A stretch of 10,373 nt of DNA from Clostridia bacterium (GCA_900767495.1 CAAFZH010000047.1:1-10373); one strand, 5' to 3'; shown: positions 1 through 6,708, counted from the first letter of the stretch. The notes: generated from the sequence alone by a model not told the origin. Translations and numbers: made by a program.

Positions 1-6
1 AGCACG

Positions 7-39
7 GTGGGATATTTCGCTGACGCTCAATATGACGTA
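7..39. repeat. Short dispersed repeat, copy A (partner at 6608-6640)
   Basis: This 33-bp stretch matches 6608-6640 in the same orientation at 31 of 33 positions; the only differences are two adjacent bases near the middle. It resembles the short intergenic repeats (reverse complement GTCATATTGAGCG...) scattered through many bacterial genomes. Here it abuts the 5' side of a broken gene and probably marks where that gene lost its start. The extent to the left is unknown because the window begins here. Confidence 0.8.
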
Positions 40-604
40 CTTTTTGCTTCCTCGTTTACGATATATCGGCAATCGGCGATTATCGTTCACGAGTTGACTC
101 ATTACTTCGCGTACTTAAACGAGATATTTTTTGAAACCGAAAGCGAAAAATGCACCGATATATTAGCAATATTCTTGGGGTTTTATCCTATGCCAGACAA
201 GAATAACACGAACCGTGGTCTAACGTCGTGTTTTTGACTAATACTGTGTTGCGCTCACGGGTTATACGGACAGTATTAACCCATTCGCGCGCCTTGTCTT
301 AGTCTAAAAACACGCCGTTAGACTTGCATGCAACAAAAACACCGATATTTTTGATGATTTGTTGCAAAGGCGAGGACGGTAGTACTGTATGTACACCATC
401 CGAGAATTTGCAAAAAAGAGCATAAATAGCGGCGTTTTTGCAAGGTTCGTATTATTCTTGTCTGGCATACTGTGTGATGGATATTCTAAGGAAACTTATT
501 CGAGTAAGGTGCTGTTCGGCAATAAAAAATCTATGGTAGCGGGATATCTTTCCGATTGCGAGTTGGGGTATTGTCAGACCGTAATATCTTCGATGGGGCG
601 ATAA
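40..604 (+). pseudogene. Interrupted HExxH metallopeptidase-like gene remnant
   Basis: Two coding fragments appear to belong to one former gene. The left part, read in the frame of position 7 from about 46 to 188, contains HELTHY, a zinc-metallopeptidase HExxH motif at about 91-108. It is followed by an acidic stretch ending ESEKCTDILAIFLGF, in the style of small zincin-like proteins where a downstream Glu or Asp completes the site. The right part, in another frame from about 452 to the TAA at 602-604, reads SGILCDGYSKE and then GYLSDCELGYC, plausible as the C-terminal end of the same family. Element copy 1 (189-469) lies between them, and the 5' end is replaced by a short repeat, so no full-length product is possible. 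The family call rests on motif and recollection only; the continuity of the two halves is inference. An independent small gene at 389-604 is less likely because it would begin inside the repeat. Confidence 0.55.
189..469. repeat. Structured mobile-like repeat element, copy 1
   Basis: The element has a conserved interior (about 215-443, 229 nt) shared with copy 2. It folds into two successive long imperfect hairpins. The base of P2 pairs 218-241 with 299-323. P3 spans about 331-441 with its apex at 378-397 (GGTAGTAC / GTACACC). A closing stem, P1, pairs 189-214 with 444-469: 25 of 26 positions are complementary, with one C-A mismatch at 207/451. The P1 sequence has no similarity to P1 of copy 2. 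There is no ORF that looks like a transposase inside, so if mobile it would depend on proteins supplied elsewhere, or it acts as an RNA. It interrupts the metallopeptidase-like remnant. The orientation of function is unknown because mismatch types do not favour either strand. Confidence 0.8.
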
Positions 605-730
605 AGGCGCAGGGAAAAACTCACGAGAAATAATTACTGATAAATTTATCGCTAGCCACAGGCGATTGCCGATAATTACTAAAAAAGTTACGAATAACAA
701 TATAAACCATATAATAATTCGCGAATTTAA

Positions 731-759
731 TTGCTTTTTGCGTTTAAATAAAGTATACT
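731..759 (+). promoter_or_regulatory. Candidate sigma-A promoter of the GH20 gene
   Basis: TTGCTT at 731-736 and TATACT at 754-759 are separated by 17 bp. The -10 is one base from consensus; the -35 keeps only TTG. Transcription would begin near 766, some 20 bases before the ATG at 787. The ribosome binding site is GGGAG at 776-780 with a 6-base spacer. Confidence 0.5.
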
Positions 760-786
760 TATCTCATTAAACTATGGGAGCAAAAT

Positions 787-2403
787 ATGAGCGATAATAA
801 AAGATTCGGCGTAATGCTCGACTGTTCGAGAAACGCCGTTATGAAACCCGAGCAGGTTAAAAAATTCGTAGATTATATATCGGCTTTCGGGTATAACTGT
901 ATTCAACTTTACACCGAAGATACTTTCGAGGTGGACGGCGAACCGTATTTCGGATATTTGCGCGGCAGATATACCAAGGACGAACTTAAAAATATAGACG
1001 CGTATTGCGCGAAAAAGGGCGTTGAACTTATACCTTGCGTGCAGACTCTGGCGCACGTAAACCAAATTTTCAGGTGGAACGAGTACGCCTGTACCGTTTG
1101 CGATACGGGCGATATTCTTTTAGCCGACGAGGCGCGCACGTACGCGCTTATCGAAAATATTTTTAAAACGCTTGCCGAGTGCTTTACCTCCCGCACGGTA
1201 AATATCGGTATGGACGAGGCTCATTTGCTCGGCAGGGGCAAGTATCTCGATAAACACGGCTACGTAAATCCTTTCGACATTTTAAACAGACATCTTAAAA
1301 AAGTGCTTGAAATTGCCGCCAAATACGGCTTTGAGTGTATGATGTGGTCGGATATGTTTATCCGCTTTGCCAACGGCGGCGAATATTACGGAAATAAAAT
1401 TCACGCAACCGAGGAGGCGAAAAACAGCGTTCCCGACGGCGTAAATCTTATTTATTGGGACTATTATCACACGAACAAATCCGATTACGATAAAATGATA
1501 GCCGCTCATAACAAACTCGTTTCGCCCGACAGAGTATGGTTTGCGGGCGGCGCGTGGGTGTGGAAAGGTTTTGCGCCGGACAACACGATTACTCGCAAAA
1601 GTATGAAACCCGCTATGCAATCTTGCCGCGAACACGGCGTTAAGAACGTATTCATAACGCTTTGGGGCGACGACGGCAAGGAGTGTTCCTATTTCTCGGT
1701 GCTGCCTTCCTTATATTATATAAAGAAGATATACGACGGCGAAAATGATATAAGCGCGATAAAACAAGGCTTTAAGCGAATTACGGGCGTTGATTACGAC
1801 GCGATTTGCGCGCTCGATTTGCCTAACGGCGTGCAGGGCGGCAGCAAAAACAATTGTAACCCGAGCAAATATATGCTTTATTCCGATCCGTTTTCGGGTT
1901 TCCTCGATTATACGGTAAAGGCGGGCGTGAACGCCGAATTTGCGAGCGCATCGCGCAAGTTGGCGAGAAAAACCAAGGAAAGCGGCGAATTTAAGTATAT
2001 TTTCGATTGTTTAAAGTCGCTTTGCGACGTGCTTGCCTTAAAAGCCGAACTCGGAGTAAAATTGCGCGCGGCGTATAAGTCGGGCGATAAGGAGGAACTT
2101 GCCGTTCTCGTAAAGGATATGAAAAAAATCGAAAAGCGGTTGGAAGTTTTCTTTGCGGCGTTTAAAACGCTCTGGTATACGGATAACAAACCGCAAGGTT
2201 TTGAAATTCAGGAAGTGCGTTTAGGCGGACTTATGCGCAGAATTAAGACTTGCCGCGAAACCGTAGAGGCGTATTTAAAGGGCGAGATAAACGAAATACC
2301 CGAACTCGCGCAGGAAATTTTGCCTTACGGCGAAAAGGGAAAACCGATTAACTTTAACGGTTACGCGCGCAACGCAAGCGTAAATGTGTTTAGCCACGTG
2401 TGA
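787..2403 (+). CDS. Family 20 glycoside hydrolase (beta-N-acetylhexosaminidase type)
   Basis: A 538-residue protein without signal peptide or membrane segment, so probably cytoplasmic, acting on imported GlcNAc- or GalNAc-ended oligosaccharides by removing the terminal HexNAc. The TIM-barrel core starts near residue 5 (RFGVMLDCSR). The diagnostic Asp-Glu pair is D143-E144 in NIGMDEAH. In GH20 enzymes the Glu is the acid/base and the Asp orients the substrate N-acetyl group, which acts as nucleophile. Other pocket-type motifs are PCVQTLAH at 83-90, MMWSDMF with W187 and D189, YWDYYHT with W224-D225, and LWGDDG with W293. Residues after about 330 look mostly helical and I do not recognise a named domain there. 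The N-terminal GH20b domain of many secreted hexosaminidases is absent, as in compact intracellular family members. It is preceded by its own promoter and flanked by two direct copies of the structured repeat. The last codons and the TGA lie in the closing stem of copy 2. The exact substrate cannot be read from the sequence. Confidence 0.85.
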   Translation: MSDNKRFGVMLDCSRNAVMKPEQVKKFVDYISAFGYNCIQLYTEDTFEVDGEPYFGYLRGRYTKDELKNIDAYCAKKGVELIPCVQTLAHVNQIFRWNEYACTVCDTGDILLADEARTYALIENIFKTLAECFTSRTVNIGMDEAHLLGRGKYLDKHGYVNPFDILNRHLKKVLEIAAKYGFECMMWSDMFIRFANGGEYYGNKIHATEEAKNSVPDGVNLIYWDYYHTNKSDYDKMIAAHNKLVSPDRVWFAGGAWVWKGFAPDNTITRKSMKPAMQSCREHGVKNVFITLWGDDGKECSYFSVLPSLYYIKKIYDGENDISAIKQGFKRITGVDYDAICALDLPNGVQGGSKNNCNPSKYMLYSDPFSGFLDYTVKAGVNAEFASASRKLARKTKESGEFKYIFDCLKSLCDVLALKAELGVKLRAAYKSGDKEELAVLVKDMKKIEKRLEVFFAAFKTLWYTDNKPQGFEIQEVRLGGLMRRIKTCRETVEAYLKGEINEIPELAQEILPYGEKGKPINFNGYARNASVNVFSHV

Positions 2404-2670
2404 TTGCGTTTGAACTCGGTCTGACGGCGTGTTTTTGGCTAATACTGCGTTACGCTCGCGGATTATACCACATAGTATGAACCCGCTCGCGTGCCTTGTC
2501 TTAACCTAAAAACGCACCGTCAGACTTGCTCGCAACCACAATGCCGATATTTTCGATGATTTGTTGCAAAGGCGAACGAAGGTGTATATCAATACATCGA
2601 GCGAGAATTTGCAAAAAAGCGCGTAAATAGCGGCGTTGTGGCGCGTTTAAACGCAATCACGCGTGGCTAC
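2390..2670. repeat. Structured mobile-like repeat element, copy 2
   Basis: The same interior as copy 1 (about 2416-2644, again 229 nt, roughly four-fifths identical by eye, same orientation). The base of P2 pairs 2419-2442 with 2501-2525. P3 spans about 2531-2644 with apex GGTGTAT (2581-2587) / ATACATC (2592-2598). The closing stem P1 pairs 2391-2415 with 2645-2669: 23 of 25 Watson-Crick, and the other two (2399/2661, 2412/2648) are G-T pairs. The left arm contains the end of the GH20 gene, including its stop codon at 2401-2403. No run of T follows the right arm, so P1 is not a typical intrinsic terminator. Confidence 0.8.
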
Positions 2671-2745
2671 ACGGTATGTAATTTTTACATTTACTTTTAC
2701 CGATAAACGACAAATTATTTTATAAATTATAAAACAAAAACGATT

Positions 2746-2793
2746 AACTCCTTATTTTGCGGTCGATAATTAAGCCGTAAAAATCAAGGAGTT
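2746..2793 (+). promoter_or_regulatory. Hairpin sequestering the spoIIR ribosome binding site
   Basis: AACTCCTT (2746-2753) is exactly complementary to AAGGAGTT (2786-2793), which contains the spoIIR Shine-Dalgarno AAGGAG (2786-2791). The stem continues inward through A2754-T2784, TTTT 2755-2758 with AAAA 2780-2783, and GCGG 2759-2762 with CCGT 2775-2778. That gives about 17 pairs with two one-base bulges and a 12-base loop. A run of seven T (2792-2798) follows immediately and runs to the ATG at 2799. The structure could therefore act as an RBS-hiding switch or as a weak terminator at the start codon. Folding is seen in sequence; regulation is inferred. Confidence 0.6.
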
Positions 2794-2798
2794 TTTTT

Positions 2799-3323
2799 AT
2801 GAAAAAAATTTGTATATCTTTGGGAATTATATTCATAATAATTTTGACGGTAGCGTGCGGGTGCGGCGTGAATAATGCGGGAAATTCCGAATATCTCCGT
2901 ATACACGTGAGGGCGAACTCGAATTCGGCTTGCGATCAGGAGGTTAAATACCTCGTTCGCGACGAGATCGTTGCTTATCTTACGCCGTATATTGCCTCTT
3001 GTCGCGACAAAAGCGACGCCGTGAAAACGATAAACGCTCAAAAGCAAAATCTTACCAAGGTAATAAATGCCGTTCTTTATAAAAACGGGTTTACTTACGG
3101 CGCGAAAGTCTGCGTAAAAAACGAGAACTTTCCTACGCGCGTTTACGAGGATTTAACGCTTGAAAGCGGTTATTACGACGCGGTAATCGTCGAACTCGGT
3201 AAAGCCGAAGGGGATAACTGGTGGTGCGTGGTCTACCCGCCTATGTGTTTTGCAAACGGCGAAAAGGTGGAATACCGCTCCAAAATCCGTGAAATTATAG
3301 ACGAATGGAAACAAAATAAGTAA
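2799..3323 (+). CDS. spoIIR: Stage II sporulation protein R, SpoIIR
   Basis: SpoIIR is made in the forespore and secreted toward the mother cell, where it triggers the membrane protease SpoIIGA to process pro-sigma-E. The 174-residue product has a hydrophobic N-terminal segment at about 4-20 for export. Family hallmarks follow: LRIHVRANSNSACDQEVK (33-50) with VRDE after it, NFPTRVY (110-116), then LESGYYDAVIVELG, and the signature NWWCVVYPPMCF (140-151). It is somewhat shorter than the Bacillus subtilis protein. Cysteines at 20 and 22 after the hydrophobic run raise the possibility of lipidation, but the preceding residues (TVA, ACG) are a poor lipobox. The start is fixed by AAGGAG seven bases upstream of the ATG, inside a hairpin. 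It sits upstream of the sleB-ypeB operon but is separated from it by a separate promoter. Confidence 0.93.
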   Translation: MKKICISLGIIFIIILTVACGCGVNNAGNSEYLRIHVRANSNSACDQEVKYLVRDEIVAYLTPYIASCRDKSDAVKTINAQKQNLTKVINAVLYKNGFTYGAKVCVKNENFPTRVYEDLTLESGYYDAVIVELGKAEGDNWWCVVYPPMCFANGEKVEYRSKIREIIDEWKQNK

Positions 3324-3393
3324 AAATCGATTTTCATTTGACTATCCGAGTGGCATGCGCGGCGGGTAAGGCTGTCCGTCCGCTATAAGTATT

Positions 3394-3423
3394 GGTATAG
3401 AACGATTATTTATACTTATACTT
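3394..3423 (+). promoter_or_regulatory. Candidate sigma-G (forespore) promoter for sleB-ypeB
   Basis: GGTATA (3394-3399) and TATACTT (3417-3423) are 17 bases apart. This resembles the sigma-G pattern TGnATA-N17-CATAnTA. In Bacillus, sleB-ypeB is expressed under sigma-G, which fits. No TTGACA-like -35 lies upstream of either TATACT (3411-3416 or 3417-3422), arguing against a housekeeping promoter. The call is by eye on short motifs. Confidence 0.45.
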
Positions 3424-3442
3424 AAGTTTGATAGGAGGGAAA

Positions 3443-4162
3443 ATGAAAAAAACAAAAAAAGTAACGGCGGTGATCGCTTTATCCCTTGCGATAGCGGGCG
3501 GAGCAGCGGCTGCGACGGTCGGCTTACGCGGATATATAGCGGACAGCCCGGCGGCGGCAACCGCGCTCGATGCGGCGGCTATTAAACAGGGCAGCAGAGG
3601 CGACACGGTCAAAAAAATTCAACGCAAACTTAAAAACTGGGGATATTACGGCGGCAGCGTAGACGGCATATTCGGAGCGGCTACGAAAAAAGCGGTCGTT
3701 TATTTTCAACGCAAAAACGGTCTTACCGCGGACGGAATAGTCGGCGCGAAAACTCTTGCCGCGCTCGGCATCTCGTCGTCCTCTACGGTAAATACAGGTT
3801 CGACGTACACGAGTTCGGACACGAACTTACTTGCAAGGCTCATTTACGCGGAGGCTCGCGGCGAAACCTATTCGGGAATGGTCGCGGTCGGCGCGGTTGT
3901 TTTAAACAGAGTTAAAAGTCCGTCGTTCCCCAACACCATATCGGGCGTAATTTATCAACCTTACGCGTTCACCTGCGTTTCCGACGGACAAATAAACCTT
4001 TCGCCCAACGCAACCGCGCTTTCGGCGGCAAAGGACGCGATGAACGGTTACGACCCCTCGCAGGGCAGTTTGTACTACTACAATCCTGCGGTTGCGACGA
4101 GCAAGTGGATTTTTTCGAGAAAGACGGTAGTTACCATAGGTAAACACGTCTTTGCGCTTTGA
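3443..4162 (+). CDS. sleB: Spore cortex-lytic enzyme SleB
   Basis: SleB is a lytic transglycosylase that degrades cortex peptidoglycan during germination. The start is ATG 3443: AGGAGGG (3433-3439) stands just before it, whereas the in-frame TTG at 3428 would lie upstream of that ribosome binding site. The product is 239 residues. It has a signal peptide at about 1-30 (KK-rich start, then VIALSLAIAGG). A peptidoglycan-binding domain of type 1 lies at about 50-110 (GDTVKKIQRKLKNWGYY, then VDGIFG and GLTADGIVG). After a Ser/Thr linker comes the SleB hydrolase domain at about 128-239. The likely catalytic Glu is E137 in YAEARGE, followed by AVVLNRVKS and a C-terminal AVATSKW/GKHVFAL segment. Domain order and length match the usual SleB. 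ypeB follows after 12 bases, the conserved SleB-YpeB pairing. Confidence 0.93.
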   Translation: MKKTKKVTAVIALSLAIAGGAAAATVGLRGYIADSPAAATALDAAAIKQGSRGDTVKKIQRKLKNWGYYGGSVDGIFGAATKKAVVYFQRKNGLTADGIVGAKTLAALGISSSSTVNTGSTYTSSDTNLLARLIYAEARGETYSGMVAVGAVVLNRVKSPSFPNTISGVIYQPYAFTCVSDGQINLSPNATALSAAKDAMNGYDPSQGSLYYYNPAVATSKWIFSRKTVVTIGKHVFAL

Positions 4163-4174
4163 TAGGAGGAAGGT

Positions 4175-6259
4175 ATGGAAAGTAAAAATAAAAAGAACAG
4201 CGCGGTTAAAAAAGTTGACGAAATAGTAAAGTCCGCGCAGGTTATTCCCGAGGTCGAAACGCCGACTACGGAAACCGAAACGATAAAAACGGAAGTGAAA
4301 AAAGCCCGCGCCAAAAAGAAACCGACCGTAAATAAGTCGGTCGATAAGGCGGATAACGCTAAAAAGAGCGTTAGAAAAGAAGTTAAAAAGAAATCGACCG
4401 CAAATCAAAAAAAGATAGCGCGTGAGAAAGCGGCTGAAAAGCGTATGCAGTTAAAAAAAGAACGCGAAGAGAAAAAGCGCGCGTTAAAGGAAGAAAAAGC
4501 CGCTAAAAAAGCGGCCGCGAAAGAGGCTCGCAAACAAAAGTTTTCCGCCGAGAAACAAGCGAGAATTAAAAAGGCCGCGGCTAAAAAACAGGCTAAAAAG
4601 AGAAAAGCCGAAAGCATAAAGGCTTTGAAAATCAAAAAAAGAGAAGAGCGTCTTGCAAGAAAAGACAGGCTTAAAAACGAAAGCAAAGCCGATCGCGAGG
4701 CTCGCATTGCCGCCGAAAAGCAGGCTAAAATCAAGGCTAAGGCGGATAAAGCCGCGGCGAAAGCCGAATTTAAGCGCGCCAAGGCGGAAAGACGAGCGGA
4801 AAATAAGCGCATCGCCCTTGAAAAACGCGAAAATGCTAAACGATATAAAGCCGAAAAGCGCGCGGAGCGCAAAGAAAACCGCGCCGCTCGTCGCGAACGC
4901 TCGAAAAGTGAAAAGCGCAAACGCGGTATAGGCGGTTGGCTTGCGGCGGTTATCTCGCTCGGTTGCACCGTGCTTATACTCGGTTCGCTTTTAACCCTTT
5001 CCGTTTTCACCGATTACGTGGGCGCACACCCCGCTAACGACGCGTCTGCCACGGCGGCGCGCAACTTCTACGACTTTGTCGGGTACGTAGACGGACTTGA
5101 AACCAATATGGCTAAAGTATTCGTTTCTTCGGACGATAACGGTCGGCAAAGGTTGCTCGGCGAAATAGTGGTACAGTCTAATCTTGCCGATAATTCGCTT
5201 GCTCAACTGCCTATAGCGGACGAGTCCAAGTATTATACCTCGAAGTATATAAACCAAGTGGGCGATTACGCCAAATATCTTAATAATCGACTTATAGACG
5301 GGCAAAAACTCACTAAAGACGAGTATGCCGAACTTAGAAGATTGTACGATATAAACGTAAACTTAAAGAGCGCGCTTTCTACGCTTTCGGCAAATATCGG
5401 CGAAGATTACGATTTTAAGAATCTCACCGAAAATAACGCCAACGACGTTATAATAGCGCAATTCAACGAACTTGAAAAATCGGCTGTAGAATATCCGCAA
5501 ATGATTTACGACGGACCTTTTTCGGACGGACTCGACGCCGTTAAACCCAAGGGCGTCAGCGGCGAAGAGGTTGGCAAAGACGCCGTTAAAGAGGAGTTCG
5601 GCAGACAATTCGCAGCGTATAAGGTAACTAAAACCGAGGTTACGGGCGTTACCGAAAACACCAGATTTACCTGCTATAACGTTCTGGCAAACACCGAAGA
5701 GGGCGGCGACGTGTTCGCTCAATACACGGTGCAGGGCGGAAATCTGCTTAACTTTACCGCGCATAAAGATTGCGGCGAGGTTAAAGTAGACGAGGACGAA
5801 TGCGAATCGAACGCAGTTGAGTTTATAAAGTCGCTCGGGTTTAAAAATATGAAACGCGTATGGCGTTACACTTCGGGCGGGGCGGAATATCTCAACTTTG
5901 CCGCTACTATTGGCAAGACCACCGTTTACCCCGATATGATTAAAGTTACGGTTTGTCGCGAAACGGGCAGAGTAACGGGTTTCGACGCCGAGGAATATTA
6001 TCTCAATCATACGGAGCGCGGCGAGTTCAGGGCGGCGCATACGCTTGCCGAGGCACTCGATAAAGTGGACGCAAAACTCGACGTAACCTATTCGGGCAAA
6101 GCGATTGTCCCCGTGGGCAACGGCAAGGAATCCGTCGCTTACGAGTTTGCAGGTACGGAAGGCGGTCAGGAATATGTCGTATTCATTAACGCAAACACTT
6201 TAAAGGAAATTAAAATTTATAAGGTGGTAAACACCGAAGAAGGAAGATTGTTGGTTTAA
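4175..6259 (+). CDS. ypeB: Germination protein YpeB with a large charged N-terminal extension
   Basis: YpeB is the partner needed for SleB stability and localisation in the spore. The product is 694 residues, clearly longer than the roughly 450 residues of Bacillus YpeB. Residues 1 to about 250 are an extremely Lys/Arg/Ala/Glu-rich, probably long-helical region with repeated AEKxA/KAAAK-like patterns. One membrane segment follows (about 255-277, from GGWLAAVISLG). The remainder is the exported YpeB region: an N-terminal helical part (YVDGLETNMAKVFVSSDD, then QVGDYAKYLNNRL) and C-terminal PepSY-like modules ending IKIYKVVNTEEGRLLV, as in the family. The start at 4175 is supported by AGGAGGAAGG at 4164-4173 and by directly following sleB. 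The reading frame is continuous through the extension, so fusion by frameshift is not indicated. In the spore the extension would face the core. Its function is unknown; binding of nucleic acid or anchoring are guesses from charge alone. Confidence 0.88.
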   Translation: MESKNKKNSAVKKVDEIVKSAQVIPEVETPTTETETIKTEVKKARAKKKPTVNKSVDKADNAKKSVRKEVKKKSTANQKKIAREKAAEKRMQLKKEREEKKRALKEEKAAKKAAAKEARKQKFSAEKQARIKKAAAKKQAKKRKAESIKALKIKKREERLARKDRLKNESKADREARIAAEKQAKIKAKADKAAAKAEFKRAKAERRAENKRIALEKRENAKRYKAEKRAERKENRAARRERSKSEKRKRGIGGWLAAVISLGCTVLILGSLLTLSVFTDYVGAHPANDASATAARNFYDFVGYVDGLETNMAKVFVSSDDNGRQRLLGEIVVQSNLADNSLAQLPIADESKYYTSKYINQVGDYAKYLNNRLIDGQKLTKDEYAELRRLYDINVNLKSALSTLSANIGEDYDFKNLTENNANDVIIAQFNELEKSAVEYPQMIYDGPFSDGLDAVKPKGVSGEEVGKDAVKEEFGRQFAAYKVTKTEVTGVTENTRFTCYNVLANTEEGGDVFAQYTVQGGNLLNFTAHKDCGEVKVDEDECESNAVEFIKSLGFKNMKRVWRYTSGGAEYLNFAATIGKTTVYPDMIKVTVCRETGRVTGFDAEEYYLNHTERGEFRAAHTLAEALDKVDAKLDVTYSGKAIVPVGNGKESVAYEFAGTEGGQEYVVFINANTLKEIKIYKVVNTEEGRLLV

Positions 6260-6274
6260 GTAAAAACCGACTTT

Positions 6275-6326
6275 AACGGAAAAACCGTAAACTTATCAAG
6301 CAGGATAGGTCTGCGGTTTTTTCGTT
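6275..6326 (+). terminator. Intrinsic terminator of the sleB-ypeB operon
   Basis: AACGGAAAAACCG (6275-6287) pairs fully with CGGTTTTTTCGTT (6314-6326), counting one G-U. Inside the loop GCAG/CTGC (6300-6303 and 6311-6314, competing with the outer stem by one base) may form a small inner hairpin. The T-rich strand lies within the stem and a further T run occurs at 6340-6346. It begins 15 bases after the ypeB stop. Confidence 0.6.
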
Positions 6327-6607
6327 ATTTAACGACGGATTTTTTTAAAATGGGGCAAGGCAACCGCGGCAGGCTCGACAGCCCGTCCCCCTTTCGTCGC
6401 GCTTACGCGCGCCACCTCCCCCGTTTCATCGGGGGAGTCTACTCCCGGGAGGGTGGAGGTCTACGGAGTATAAGTTCCGCACTTTTTCGGTGGGATTGCC
6501 GCGCCTGCGGCTCGCAATGACAGGCTGTTTTATTGTCTTTACGAGCGTAGCGAAGTAATCTCCCGGGAGGGTGGGTTTCCGTAAGGCATATACCTCTCAC
6601 TTAAGTC

Positions 6608-6640
6608 GTGGGATATTTCGCTTGCGCTCAATATGACGTA
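6608..6640. repeat. Short dispersed repeat, copy B (partner at 7-39)
   Basis: The second copy of the 33-bp repeat at 7-39, matching at 31 of 33 bases in the same orientation. Here its right end, ATGACGTA (6633-6640), also pairs with TACGTCAT (6650-6657) across a T-rich loop, making a small hairpin. Confidence 0.8.
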
Positions 6641-6652
6641 ATTTTTTTATAC

Positions 6653-6708
6653 GTCATTCTGTCAATGTCGAGCAAGCAAGTTTGCTCTCTTGATATTGAC
6701 ACAATGAC
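6653..6708. repeat. Inverted repeat with 20-bp arms
   Basis: Arms 6653-6672 and 6689-6708 are complementary at 17 of 20 positions (GTCATT-x-TGTCAAT at the outer ends). The short central region AGCAAG...TTTGCT can pair further. It ends 23 bases before the -35 of the sigma-factor operon. It could be a small repeat element; there is no T run for termination. Confidence 0.65.

Noticed and set aside
389..604. Open reading frame of 71 codons as an independent gene
   Set aside because: It begins inside element copy 1 with no ribosome binding site, and its second half reads like the tail of the interrupted metallopeptidase-like gene.
189..2670. The structured elements as retron RNAs, integron attC sites or group II intron fragments
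   Set aside because: Inverted ends and long hairpins are suggestive, but there is no reverse transcriptase, integrase or cassette array in the window and none of the diagnostic core motifs could be recognised.
2391..2670. Closing stem of copy 2 as the GH20 terminator
   Set aside because: The arms are about 230 bases apart and no T tract follows the right arm.
3323..3334. AAAATCGATTTT after spoIIR as a terminator
   Set aside because: It is a perfect but short AT-rich palindrome without a loop or following T run, too weak to support termination.
3428..3442. TTG at 3428 as the sleB start
   Set aside because: It lies upstream of AGGAGGG (3433-3439), which is ideally spaced for ATG 3443.
4405..5010. 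Long reverse-strand open frame opposite ypeB
   Set aside because: Its Ser/Leu/Phe/Arg-rich composition is the antisense of the Lys/Ala/Glu-rich YpeB extension, with no ribosome binding site or family motif.
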